From Bacillota bacterium (lineage in GTDB: Bacteria > Sysuimicrobiota > Sysuimicrobiia > Sysuimicrobiales > Segetimicrobiaceae), in contig JAJPJJ010000041.1 of the NCBI GenBank assembly GCA_021324295.1, positions 1 through 64,000 of the forward strand: a stretch of 64,000 bases of DNA, given 5' to 3'. The notes below the pieces were generated by a model. That model saw nothing but the letters and a program-made list of their open reading frames with translations, was not told the DNA's origin and did no database searches. The position numbers and the translations under genes were made by a program. The number at the start of each line of letters is the position of its first letter. Position 1 is the stretch's first letter. This document shows positions 33,994 to 42,106 of this stretch, piece after piece.

Positions 33994-34908
33994 GTGAGGA
34001 GGCTGCACGCACCGGGAGCCGGCCTGGGGGCCGCCGTTGCCACGCGATCGACCGCGACGTCGCACCGGCGGTCGGAGGCATGGCGGGCATGGCGTCGGTT
34101 CACCCGCTACCGCCCCGGGGTCGCCGGACTGATCGTCGTCGCGCTCATCGGCCTCGTCGCGATCTTCGCCAACGTGCTGGCTCCCTACTCGCCCACCGCG
34201 GTCCACCCGTCGATGCGGGGCGCAGGTCCGACGCTGGCCCACCCGCTTGGCTACGACCACGTCGGGCGCGATATCCTCAGTCGGCTGATCTACGGGTCCC
34301 GCATCGCCATCGTCGTCGCCGTCCTGGCGACCGGGATCGCGGTCGCGATCGGGGTCGCGATCGGCACCACAGCCGGCTACCTGGGCGGCCGCGTCGACGC
34401 GGTGCTGTCGCGCATCACCGACGCCCTGATGGCGTTTCCCATCCTCGTCCTCCTCATCGCGCTCGTCGCAGTCCTCGGCCCCAGCCTGGCCAACGTCATC
34501 CTCGTCATCGGCACCACCGCGTGGGCATCCTATGCGCGTGTCGTCCGCGCCGAGGTGCTGAGCCTGCGCGAGCAGGAGTTCGTGCTGGCCGCGCGGGCGA
34601 CCGGAGCCACCGATCGCCGCATCATCTGGCGGCACCTCGTGCCCAACGTCGTCGGCCCGGTCATCGTCCTGGCGACGCTGTCGGTCGGAAACATCATCAT
34701 CCTCGAGGCGGCGCTGTCGTTCCTCGGCCTCGGGGTGCGGCCGCCGACCCCGGACTGGGGCGGGATGCTGGCCGACGGGCGGGCGTTCATCACCATCTAT
34801 CCGCAGATCGTCATCGCCCCCGGCGCCATGATCGCCATCACCGTCCTCGCGTTCAACCTCCTGGGGGACGGCCTGCGGGATGCTCTCGATCCGCGCCAGC
34901 GGGACTGA
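33994..34908 (+). CDS. Peptide-type ABC transporter permease, DppC-like
   Basis: A 304-residue DppC/OppC-family permease with the hallmark HPLGYDHVGRDILSRLIYGSR (about residues 87-107) and EAA loop AARATGATDRRIIWRHLVPN (about 203-222). I chose the GTG at 33994, just after the DppB stop; the ribosome site is poor (GGGCGGGG) and the true start could be a little downstream. A short hairpin GGGACT/AGTCCC spans its stop codon (34901-34920) but has no T-run. Confidence 0.9.
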   Translation: MRRLHAPGAGLGAAVATRSTATSHRRSEAWRAWRRFTRYRPGVAGLIVVALIGLVAIFANVLAPYSPTAVHPSMRGAGPTLAHPLGYDHVGRDILSRLIYGSRIAIVVAVLATGIAVAIGVAIGTTAGYLGGRVDAVLSRITDALMAFPILVLLIALVAVLGPSLANVILVIGTTAWASYARVVRAEVLSLREQEFVLAARATGATDRRIIWRHLVPNVVGPVIVLATLSVGNIIILEAALSFLGLGVRPPTPDWGGMLADGRAFITIYPQIVIAPGAMIAITVLAFNLLGDGLRDALDPRQRD

Positions 34909-35663
34909 GGGACGAGTCCCCGATGCGCATCGCGGGTTCGTCAGTCCGGCGACGCCAATCACGACGCGTGAGGAGAGCACCCCGGCCCGGGACCCCGTCC
35001 ACGAGCGCCCTGGTCCCGTCACCGCGCTGCCCGCGTCGCCCTTGGACGCGCCCAAGACACGACCGCCCCGGATCCCCCGTCATAGCCCGGTCCGTCTGTC
35101 GCCGGGCCACGGCCGCCGGCCGCCTATGCATGTCGGCGGCACCCGCCCCCGGACGCGGATCCTCGAAGGGCCGCTTCGGACTCTTGACACCGAAATGCGA
35201 CGTGCCCGCGCAGCGGACGCCGGGAAGGACGCGGCTTCGGCCGGGCCGAGCCCGTGCCGATGGGGCCAGCCCGTCTGAACGATCTCGCACTCCCCGAGGC
35301 ACCGCTGAGCGATCTTCGAGCGCTCACCAGGCTGACCGCCGAACCGGAAGCGGCGAGGGCGCTTGGGGTCGACTTGGCGCAGGGGCGATCCTGTACGGGC
35401 TCCCTCGCGGCCAGCGTCGGGCTCGATGCGTCCGCGTGGGCTGCCCGGCTTAGGATGCACACGGTGCCGCTCTTAGCGACGTTCGCCGTCGCGCTGCTGG
35501 CAACGCTGTGGCCGACCGCGGCCGCCACGCCTATCCGCCAGTGGACCGGGTCCCATCCGCGGAAGATGCAATCCTTTGGCCTGAAGCGGACAAGCGAGCC
35601 GGCCTGATGAACCGCGATCCAGCTAGACTAGGATGCTTGATTGATAAGGCTTGCCACGAATCT
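34909..35663. other. Long non-coding stretch between importer operon and tRNA-Arg
   Basis: 755 bases in which no open frame has both a ribosome site and recognisable protein sequence. A 50-codon frame at 35455-35607 begins MHTVPLLATFAVALLATLW, which looks like a signal peptide, but it lacks a ribosome site and uses codons unlike the neighbours. No structured RNA was recognised. Confidence 0.5.
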
Positions 35664-35739
35664 TGGCGGGCCCGGAGGGAATCGAACCCCCGACCAGAGG
35701 CTTAGGAGTCCCCTGCTCTATCCACTGAGCTACGGGCCC
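35664..35739 (-). tRNA. tRNA-Arg (anticodon CCU)
   Basis: On the minus strand a full cloverleaf folds: acceptor GGGCCCG/CGGGCCC (seven pairs), D arm GCTC-AGTGGATA-GAGC, anticodon loop CTCCTAA giving anticodon CCU (reads AGG, Arg), T arm GGGGG-TTCGATT-CCCTC, discriminator G and an encoded CCA. The anticodon stem has one A-G mismatch next to the loop. It has its own promoter directly upstream and is adjacent to archease and rtcB. Confidence 0.95.
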
Positions 35740-35797
35740 GAGACACCGCCGAGCAGTCGCGGCGCGCGGCCACACAGGCCTGCCCGCGGCGGCTACC

Positions 35798-35825
35798 ATT
35801 ATAGCATCTCTGAAGGCTCTCTGAA
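35798..35825 (-). promoter_or_regulatory. Promoter for tRNA-Arg
   Basis: On the minus strand TTCAGA (35825-35820), a 16-base spacer and a consensus TATAAT (35803-35798) precede the tRNA by about 59 bases. The nonamer CTCTGAAGG is repeated at 35808 and 35819 on the plus strand, 11 bases (one helical turn) apart, overlapping the -35 region. Confidence 0.6.
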
Positions 35826-35980
35826 GGCCGATCGCCGGTGGCGGGGCAGCTCTCAAGACCGGGCGACGGCCGCGCCGACCCGTCGCGGCGCAGCGCTTGC
35901 CAGCGCGAGCGACGCGTGCTAAGGGGAAAATGGAAGGGGTCACCGACGGGCACGCTGCGGGATCTCCCGTGAGGGCAGCC

Positions 35981-36397
35981 ATGCGGCCGTTCGAGACGTT
36001 CGAGCATACCGCGGACATCGGCTTGGTAGCGCGTGGCCGAAGCCTCGAGGAGGTTTTCGTCCACGCCGCCGAGGGCCTGGTCGATCTCATCGTCGATCCG
36101 AAGGGGCTCACGGAGAGCCAGCGCCTTACCGTAGACGTCTCCGCCGCGGACCGTGAGGCGCTCCTGGTCGCGTGGCTGAACGAGCTGCTCTACCACCTCG
36201 ATACGCGGAGCTTCCTGCCGCGCCGCTGCGTCATCACGCGGATAGGCGATACCGAGCTCAGCGCCGAGCTCGCCGGGGACACGGTCGACCGATCCAGGCA
36301 TGCCGTGCGCCGGATGGTGAAGGCCGCAACCTACCACGGGCTCCGGCTCGCGCACACGGACGGACGGTGGGAGGCACGGGTGATCCTCGATCTGTGA
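35981..36397 (+). CDS. Archease
   Basis: A 138-residue protein matching archease in length and motifs: FEHTADIGL at the start, LEEVFVHAAEGL, LVAWLNELLYHLDTRSFLP in the middle and the C-terminal AATYHGLRL. Archease helps RtcB-type RNA ligases to guanylylate and turn over. It lies 21 bases upstream of rtcB, the expected partner, on the same transcript. I start at the ATG at 35981 (GAGGG upstream); the longer frame is not conserved sequence. Confidence 0.92.
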   Translation: MRPFETFEHTADIGLVARGRSLEEVFVHAAEGLVDLIVDPKGLTESQRLTVDVSAADREALLVAWLNELLYHLDTRSFLPRRCVITRIGDTELSAELAGDTVDRSRHAVRRMVKAATYHGLRLAHTDGRWEARVILDL

Positions 36398-36418
36398 CGT
36401 GCCCGGGGGAGGCGTGGT

Positions 36419-37876
36419 ATGGCTCAGACGATACCGAGCCTGCGGCAGATCGATGAGTACCGGTGGGAGATCCCGCAGGGGGCCATCCCCGGCATGCGCG
36501 TGCCCGGACGCATCTACGCGGACGAGGAGTTGATCGCGCAGATCCGGGAGGACCCCGCGGTCTTGCAGGTGGCCAACGTGGCGACGCTTCCCGGCATCGT
36601 TGCGTGGTCGGTCGCGATGCCGGACATCCACTGGGGCTACGGCTTCCCGATCGGCGGCGTGGCGGCGATGGACCCGGAGGAGGGCGTGATCTCCCCTGGT
36701 GGAGTCGGGTACGACATCAACTGCGGTGTGCGTCTCCTCTCGACGCACCTCACCGAAGACGAGATGCGGGCGCCGCTCGAGGAGCTGGCGGCCTGCCTGT
36801 TTCGGAACGTCCCATCCGGAGTCGGCGCTGCCGGCCGGCTGCGTCTCTCGCCGTCCGAGCTCGACGACGTCCTACGCCACGGTGCGGCGTGGGCCGTGCG
36901 CCGCGGTATGGGGCGCTCAGGCGACCTCGCCCGCATCGAGGCGGAAGGCGTGATCCCGGGCGCGGATCCCGAGCAGGTCAGCCGTCGGGCGAAGTCGCGC
37001 GGGGCTGATCAAATCGGCACGCTCGGGTCGGGCAACCACTTCCTCGAGATTCAGCGCATCGACGAGATCTTCGAGCCGGAGGTGGCCCGCGTCTTCGGGC
37101 TGCGCGACATCGGGCAAGTGACGGTCCTGATGCACTGCGGCTCCCGCGGGCTCGGCCACCAGGTCTGCGACGACTACCTGGCCACCAGCGGCCGCGCGCT
37201 CGCGAAGTACGGCATCGCCCTGCCCGACAGGCAGCTCGCGTGCGTGCCGCTCGCCTCGCCGGAGGGGCGCGCGTACCTGGGGGCGATGGCGGCCGCGGCG
37301 AACTTCGCCTTCGCCAACCGCCAGGTGATCACGCATTGGGTGCGGGAAAGCTTCGAGGAGGTGCTCGGGCGGAGCGCGGAGGATCTCGGGCTCGATATCG
37401 TCTACGACGTCGCGCACAACATCGCGAAGATCGAGGAGCACGTGGTCGACGGACGCCAGGTCGGGGTATGTGTGCACCGGAAGGGTGCGACGCGCGGCTT
37501 TCCGGCCGGGCATCCCGGGGTCCCCGCGGAGTACCGCGCGGTGGGGCACCCCGTCCTGGTGCCCGGGGACATGGGGCGATACTCCTATGTGCTGGTCGGG
37601 ACGGAGCGCACGCTCGCGGAAACGTTCGGCTCGACTCCCCATGGGGCGGGACGCGTACGGAGCCGGGGCGCGGCGAAGCGTCTCCTGCGCGGTGTGGACC
37701 TCGTGGATACGCTCGCCCGGCGTGGCATCGTCGTCCGAGCCCAGAGCCGGGAGCTGCTGGCGGAGGAGGCCTCCGAGGCGTACAAGGACGTCGCGGAGGT
37801 CGTGCGCGCGAGCGACGGAGCCGGGCTCACCCGCAGCGTGGCCCGGCTCCGGCCCCTCGCTGTCGTCAAAGGCTAG
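36419..37876 (+). CDS. rtcB: RNA-splicing ligase RtcB
   Basis: A 485-residue RtcB, which joins RNA 2',3'-cyclic phosphate or 3'-phosphate ends to 5'-OH ends using GTP and Mn2+. Metal ligands are Asp99 and Cys102 (GYDINCG), His207 (GSGNHFLE), His239 (LMHCGSRGLGH) and His333 (DVAHN); the guanylylated histidine is His408 (STPHGAGR). In bacteria RtcB is linked to RNA repair and stress; here it has archease upstream and a tRNA gene nearby, but no RtcR regulator. GGGGGAGGCGTGGT precedes the ATG. Confidence 0.97.
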   Translation: MAQTIPSLRQIDEYRWEIPQGAIPGMRVPGRIYADEELIAQIREDPAVLQVANVATLPGIVAWSVAMPDIHWGYGFPIGGVAAMDPEEGVISPGGVGYDINCGVRLLSTHLTEDEMRAPLEELAACLFRNVPSGVGAAGRLRLSPSELDDVLRHGAAWAVRRGMGRSGDLARIEAEGVIPGADPEQVSRRAKSRGADQIGTLGSGNHFLEIQRIDEIFEPEVARVFGLRDIGQVTVLMHCGSRGLGHQVCDDYLATSGRALAKYGIALPDRQLACVPLASPEGRAYLGAMAAAANFAFANRQVITHWVRESFEEVLGRSAEDLGLDIVYDVAHNIAKIEEHVVDGRQVGVCVHRKGATRGFPAGHPGVPAEYRAVGHPVLVPGDMGRYSYVLVGTERTLAETFGSTPHGAGRVRSRGAAKRLLRGVDLVDTLARRGIVVRAQSRELLAEEASEAYKDVAEVVRASDGAGLTRSVARLRPLAVVKG

Positions 37877-37888
37877 CTCAGCGATCCG

Positions 37889-38362
37889 TCACTCGCCGGG
37901 CTCACCCGCGGGGACGCCGCTTCGCTCGGCGCCCGCTTCCTCGAGCTCCGGCACCTGGTCCCCGTTCCCGTAGGCCGGCGCCGGCCGCGGGATCGCCTCG
38001 AACCTCGACGTCCGCACCGGCTGCCGGCCGCCGAACTGCGACTGCCGCCGCACGCGCACAGCCTTGGGGCGGCCATCTTTGCCCGGTGCGATCTCAAACG
38101 TGACGACGTCTCCGGGGTCCAGGGACCGTAGACCCGTCCCCTCGATGTCGCTGTAGTGCACGAAGAAGTTGCGGTTCATCGCCTCGCATTCGATGAATCC
38201 CCATCCGTGCTCGAACCGTGACACGACACCCGTGTAGCGGCGGCCACCCTCCGTGGGGAGCCCCTCGCCGCTGCCGTTCCCGCCCTGCTCGGTGTCTCGC
38301 ACGCCAAGATGGGTGCACAGCGCGCGAAGCATCTGCTCAATGCGGTCCAACTGCGTGGACAT
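37889..38362 (-). CDS. Cold-shock-domain protein with extended termini
   Basis: A 157-residue protein whose centre (about residues 40-105) is a cold-shock domain: RNP1-like GWGFIECE and RNP2-like NFFVHYSDIEGTG, then LDPGDVVTFEIAPGKDGRPKAVRV. Unlike a 70-residue Csp, it has a helical N-terminal extension (TQLDRIEQMLRALCTHLGV) that could dimerise, and a disordered acidic tail. It should bind single-stranded RNA. GGAGGGTTGAGGA precedes the ATG. It converges on rtcB with 12 bases between the stops and has a long 5' leader. Confidence 0.88.
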   Translation of the reverse strand: MSTQLDRIEQMLRALCTHLGVRDTEQGGNGSGEGLPTEGGRRYTGVVSRFEHGWGFIECEAMNRNFFVHYSDIEGTGLRSLDPGDVVTFEIAPGKDGRPKAVRVRRQSQFGGRQPVRTSRFEAIPRPAPAYGNGDQVPELEEAGAERSGVPAGEPGE

Positions 38363-38756
38363 TCCTCAACCCTCCGCTGATATGGCCGGCCAGACCAGCG
38401 CCAGCGTGATCCACGTTCATGGGGAGCGAAACGATCAGTGCAAGGAGTACGCGTGGACGTGCTCGCTCAGACGTTCCCCACACTACCGAATTTGCCCTCA
38501 TCTCTAAGTGTACAAACTTTCACACGGGCGTCAAGCGTGCGAGCGATCTCGCGATCTCGACGATCCCGCGCCGATGGAACCGGCGCCTCGATCGTTCGAA
38601 CGGCGCCCGGCGAGCGCCGCGCCGGCGCCATCCGGCAGCAATAAAGGCGCGTCCGCCGTCGTTATCCACTGTATGGCGGGCGCTCGCCGGGCGCGCCCAC
38701 GGAAACCGCTCCTGTGGCACGAGCAGGACGGATTGTCGCTCGCGGAGGTGAAATCG
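38363..38756. other. Divergent intergenic region: cold-shock leader and selenoprotein upstream region
   Basis: 394 bases between the divergent cold-shock and SelW-like genes. The minus-strand promoter at 38507-38534 leaves a 5' leader of about 135 bases for the cold-shock gene, typical of cold-shock mRNAs. No promoter was identified for the SelW-like gene, only its ribosome site. Confidence 0.55.
38507..38534 (-). promoter_or_regulatory. Promoter of the cold-shock-domain gene
   Basis: On the minus strand TTGACG (38534-38529), a 16-base spacer and TACACT (38512-38507) lie in an AT-rich island. Transcription would start near 38500, giving a leader of about 135 bases. Confidence 0.5.
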
Positions 38757-39008
38757 ATGGCTGCGCCGATCGAGGTCACCATCGAGTATTGCACGAGCTG
38801 AGGGTACCTGCCGCATGCCGTCCGTGTGGCGGAAGAGATCCTGAAAGCCAAGAAGAACGAGATCGCGTCCCTGCGCCTGATTCCTTCTTCCGGCGGGGTG
38901 TTCGAGGTCACCGCCGGCGGGCGCAGGATCTTCTCCAAGGCGCAGACAGGGCGCCGTCCGGAACCGGGCGAGGTGCTGAGCGCCCTCGAAGCCAAGCCGC
39001 GCGGCTAG
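38757..39008 (+). CDS. SelT/SelW/SelH (Rdx)-family selenoprotein, UGA read as selenocysteine
   Basis: An 83-residue thioredoxin-like protein of the Rdx family. The TGA at 38799-38801 lies exactly where the redox-active residue belongs: EYCTS-U-GYLPHA gives the CxxU motif (Cys12, Sec15). The sequence on both sides is in one frame and family-like (EEILKAKKNEIASLRLIPSSGGVFEV, split, and GRRPEPGEVLSALE). GGAGGTGA precedes the ATG. A hairpin 10 bases after the UGA (38811-38832) fits a bacterial SECIS. Rdx proteins are small oxidoreductases of uncertain substrate. Standard gene calling would truncate it at 14 residues or start it inside. No sel genes are in this window. Confidence 0.88.
38811..38832 (+). 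promoter_or_regulatory. Candidate bacterial SECIS hairpin
   Basis: CCGC (38811-38814) pairs with GCGG (38829-38832), then after one bulged G, ATGC (38815-38818) pairs with GTGT (38824-38827) with two G-T pairs, closing a loop CGTCC. The stem starts 9 bases after the UGA and the loop is 18-22 bases after it, within the spacing SelB needs in bacteria. Confidence 0.55.
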
Positions 39009-39240
39009 TGCCGCGTCGCGCACTGTCGAGGAGGGGACGCGGCGGGGCTGCCCTGCGCGCTCCCGGGGTCCCCAACGAATCGCCGTGCTCCCGCGACTCG
39101 CTGCGCTGGGACGCCGTTCCTCGGCCGGACGCGCGGGGCACCCCCGCGGCCGATCCATCTCGCCCCTCGTCAGAGTCGGAGATCCCGACGCCACGCATCG
39201 TCTCCGGAGATGTAGGCGCGGGGGGCCGGGGCTTCTGCCA

Positions 39241-39277
39241 CCCCACGCATTCGCGTTCTCTCGGCGAACGCGTGGGG
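39241..39277. terminator. Convergent hairpin between selenoprotein and DNA ligase genes
   Basis: CCCCACGCATTCG (39241-39253) pairs with CGAACGCGTGGGG (39265-39277) at 12 of 13 positions; an outer CCGGAGA/TCTCCGG pairing (39204-39210 and 39285-39291) encloses it. It lies between two convergent genes, where a two-way terminator is expected, although there is no T-run. The rest of the 317-base gap (39009-39325) shows nothing else. Confidence 0.5.
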
Positions 39278-39325
39278 CCCCGGGTCTCCGGCGGGGTGCT
39301 CGGGGCATCGAGCGAGGCTGACCGG

Positions 39326-41083
39326 TTAGGCCTTCCGGTTTCGCGCGCGGGCTCGCTGGAACATCTGCCAGAGCTCGTCGACGGTCGTCGCGTCTTCCGG
39401 CGCCTTGTCGTCGCGAAAGCGGCCGGTGAACCGCGGGAACCGCAGGGCGAGCCCGGCGTTCTCCTGCGCCCTGCCCCACGCCGCGGTGTGGATCGGGGAG
39501 AGCGTCAGCTCGGCCCCGATCACCTCCAGCACCAGCGTGGGCTCGAACCAGATGTCCGGCTCCATGCGGGAGTCCACGCGCCGCGGACGGTGGGAGGCCT
39601 GATAGGGTGCGAGCCGCTCGAAGATCTCCGCGAGGTGCGCGTCCGTGAACCCCGTGCCCACCTTCGTGACGGTCGGAAAGGCATCGTTCGCGGGATCGTA
39701 AGCCGAGAGCAGCAGCGCGCCGTACTTGCCGCGGCGCTTGCCGCGGCCGTGGAGGGCGCCCACGACCACGAGGTCCAGCGTATCCTGGAGCGCCGTTTGG
39801 TACTCGCGCTTGTACTTGATCCACAGCCACCCTCGGGTCCCCGCCTGATAGACGGAATCCGGGGCGACGGACTTGCACATCACGCCCTCGCAGCCGTCGG
39901 TGACGGCCTGCTCGAAGAACGCCTGAAGCTCCTCGGGCGTATGGACTGTCTCCTGCGTGGCCATCCGGAGGTGGTCTGACCGCTTGATCGCCTCCGCGAG
40001 CGCCGCCCGGCGCTCTGGGTACGGCCGGCGGGTGAGATCGTGCCCCTCCGCATACAGCAGGTCGAAGGCGAAGAGGCCCACGGGGTACCGCCGCATGGCC
40101 TCCTCGATCCCGTACTTCCGCCGGCGGTGCATCAGCTCCTGGAACGGGCGCAGGTCGCCGCTCTCCGGGTCGATGGCCACGACCTCGGCCTCCAGGATCG
40201 CGCGCTTGGGCCGCAACCCCTCCTCGAGCAGCTTGATCGCGTCCGGGTACTGATCGGTGATCCGCTCCAGGCGCCGCGAGAAGATGAGGAACTCCTCGTC
40301 ACGGCGGTGGACCTGCACCCGCTCCCCATCGTACTTGTACTCCGCGACGCACGCGCCCTTGAACCGCCTGAGGATCTCGCCTGCGCTGGACACGCGCTGC
40401 GCGAGCATGGGGCGGACGGGGTTCCCGGGACGCACCTCGAGCCGCTCCACGGCCGTCGCCCCGCCACGGGCGACCGTCGCGGCCACGAGGCCCAGGTCGG
40501 ACGAGATGTTGTAGGCGCGCTCGAGCGCAGGCCTCTGCGCCCGGCCCCCCGCGTGCACCTCGGCCAGCGCGTCCAGGATCGTCGCATCCCCCACCCCAAG
40601 GCGGAGCTTGCCGGTCGCGGTCCGCACCAGGTACCGGGCCTCCAGCGGCGAGGCCCGCCGGATCAGACGGGCCAGCCCGGAAATCTTGTGCGCCTGGGCG
40701 CCCTTGCCCGACGCCGTCGCGATCGCGCGGAGCTCCTCGAAGACTTCCCTCACCCCGAGCGCCGGGTGCCCGTCCGCGCCCCGCCGGCCCAGCAGGTGCT
40801 CGGCCGCGCTCCCCAGGTCACCCGTCCGCCTCAGCGACGCGGCCACGCGGTCTTCGGTGGCCCCCGCTGCATCGGCCACGGCGCGCGCCGCGAGCTTCTC
40901 GGCAAGCCCGATCTCGACGCCGGCGAAATCCGGAGCGATCTTGCCCTGGCAGAGGTAGGTCACCGGGGTGAGCAGGTCCGGTGGAGTGTGCCGGAAGAGT
41001 TCCGCCAGGGTGGCGATCATCTTGAGTCGGCCGCTCGCCTCCTCCAGCTGCTGGTAGGCCTCGGCCATCACCCGGTACCGCAT
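39326..41083 (-). CDS. ATP-dependent DNA ligase (archaeal-type LigB)
   Basis: A 585-residue ATP-dependent DNA ligase with the archaeal/eukaryotic layout: N-terminal DNA-binding domain (about 1-210), nucleotidyltransferase domain with the adenylated Lys250 in EYKYDGERVQVH, motif III-like GLFAFDLLYAEG, motif IV EGVMCKS and motif V LWIKYKREY, then an OB-fold (VVVGALHGRGKRRGKYGALLL). Bacteria use NAD-dependent LigA for replication, so this is probably a repair ligase. GGGGTGAT precedes the ATG at 41083; an ATG 15 bases later is possible. It is not linked to Ku or polymerase genes here. Confidence 0.95.
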   Translation of the reverse strand: MRYRVMAEAYQQLEEASGRLKMIATLAELFRHTPPDLLTPVTYLCQGKIAPDFAGVEIGLAEKLAARAVADAAGATEDRVAASLRRTGDLGSAAEHLLGRRGADGHPALGVREVFEELRAIATASGKGAQAHKISGLARLIRRASPLEARYLVRTATGKLRLGVGDATILDALAEVHAGGRAQRPALERAYNISSDLGLVAATVARGGATAVERLEVRPGNPVRPMLAQRVSSAGEILRRFKGACVAEYKYDGERVQVHRRDEEFLIFSRRLERITDQYPDAIKLLEEGLRPKRAILEAEVVAIDPESGDLRPFQELMHRRRKYGIEEAMRRYPVGLFAFDLLYAEGHDLTRRPYPERRAALAEAIKRSDHLRMATQETVHTPEELQAFFEQAVTDGCEGVMCKSVAPDSVYQAGTRGWLWIKYKREYQTALQDTLDLVVVGALHGRGKRRGKYGALLLSAYDPANDAFPTVTKVGTGFTDAHLAEIFERLAPYQASHRPRRVDSRMEPDIWFEPTLVLEVIGAELTLSPIHTAAWGRAQENAGLALRFPRFTGRFRDDKAPEDATTVDELWQMFQRARARNRKA

Positions 41084-41100
41084 GGAGATCACCCCGATCC

Positions 41101-41129
41101 ACTGTACGCTGGCCGCGTGGACAGGGCAA
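41101..41129 (-). promoter_or_regulatory. Candidate promoter for DNA ligase
   Basis: On the minus strand TTGCCC (41129-41124), a 17-base spacer and TACAGT (41106-41101) lie just upstream of the ligase. The predicted start point, near 41094, leaves only about 10 bases of leader, so the ribosome site would be partly at the very 5' end. Confidence 0.4.
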
Positions 41130-41467
41130 CGGGCTCGGGAGGCCGCCGGCAGGGCCCGGCAGCGGACGTCTGTTCGCCGTGGTTGCGGCGGGCCACCGGC
41201 CCAGGCGGGTGTACTGTGGACGCCAGCGCGCAGTCTGGCCCAACGGGCGGCGCGAGCGGGCAGCTTGCGTCCACGCCCCACAGCGGCACACGGTACACGT
41301 ACGAACGAGCGGCGCGAGCGCGGACCTTGCCCTTTCCTTGACAAGGGAGCGGCGCACCGTCCGGCGAAGGCCTGGTCACAGACGATGCCTGCGCGTATCC
41401 TCGCGCCCGTGCGGCTCACGGATCTCCCACGCATCGCGGAGGGTACGAGGGCAAGGAGGCGAACGCG
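41107..41467. other. Intergenic region between ligase and DUF1326 gene
   Basis: About 360 bases between divergent genes. A perfect TTGACA (41338-41343) points toward the DUF1326 gene, but no acceptable -10 element follows at 16-19 bases. GCAAGGAGGCGAACGCG directly before the DUF1326 ATG is the ribosome site. No other element was seen. Confidence 0.5.
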
Positions 41468-42106
41468 ATGGTTGATATCCCGCGGTGGGAGCTCCGGGGC
41501 GACTGGTTCGACGTCTGCAAGTGCAACATCCCGTGCCCGTGCACGTTCGCGCAGCCGCCGACGTCCGGCGACTGCGACGGCGTACTCGCCTACCACATCC
41601 GCGAGGGCCGGTACGGCGACGTCCGGCTCGATGGCCTCAACCTCGTGTTCGTCGGTGCCTTCACGGGCAACATATGGGCGGGGGCAAGGGGAGTGGGCGC
41701 GGGCTTCATCGATGCGCGGGCCACCGAGCGCCAGCGCGAGGCGCTGCAGATGATCTTCGGCGGCCGGGCCGGCGGGTGGCCGGCGGAGTTCGCCAAGATG
41801 TTCGGGGAGATACGCGGCATCGAGGTTGCGCCTATCACCTTCGAGATCGCCGACGACCTGGCCCACTGGCGCGCCGAGGTACCGGGCAAGGTGGCGGCCC
41901 GGGCAGAGGCGCTGACCGGGCCGACGATGCTCCCGGGGCAGCGCGTGCAGTTGCACCACCCGCCGGGATCCGAGGTGGGGCCCGGGCCCGACGTCGTCGC
42001 CACGTGGGGCAGGGCGGTGGTGGACCGCGCGGATGCGTTCGGGTTCCGGTGGGAGAGGAGCGGGAAGTCGAGCAAGCACATGCCCTTCCACTGGACGGGA
42101 CCGTGA
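41468..42106 (+). CDS. DUF1326 domain protein
   Basis: A 212-residue soluble protein with the DUF1326 signature: WELRGDWFDVCKCNIPCPCTF at about residues 7-27, including the CxCxxxCxC-like cysteine set, a likely metal site, then DCDGVLAYHIREGRYGDVRLDGL. The family has no established function. It overlaps by one base the start of a DUF2182 membrane protein; these two families are recurrent neighbours, which suggests a joint role in metal handling. AAGGAGG precedes the ATG. Confidence 0.92.
   Translation: MVDIPRWELRGDWFDVCKCNIPCPCTFAQPPTSGDCDGVLAYHIREGRYGDVRLDGLNLVFVGAFTGNIWAGARGVGAGFIDARATERQREALQMIFGGRAGGWPAEFAKMFGEIRGIEVAPITFEIADDLAHWRAEVPGKVAARAEALTGPTMLPGQRVQLHHPPGSEVGPGPDVVATWGRAVVDRADAFGFRWERSGKSSKHMPFHWTGP

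Noticed and set aside
34901-34920. Intrinsic terminator after the second importer operon
   Set aside because: Only a 6-bp hairpin spanning the stop codon with no T-run; too weak to list on its own.
35455-35607. Small secreted peptide of 50 residues
   Set aside because: The start looks like a signal peptide, but there is no ribosome site, codon use differs from neighbours and the mature part would be only about 25 residues.
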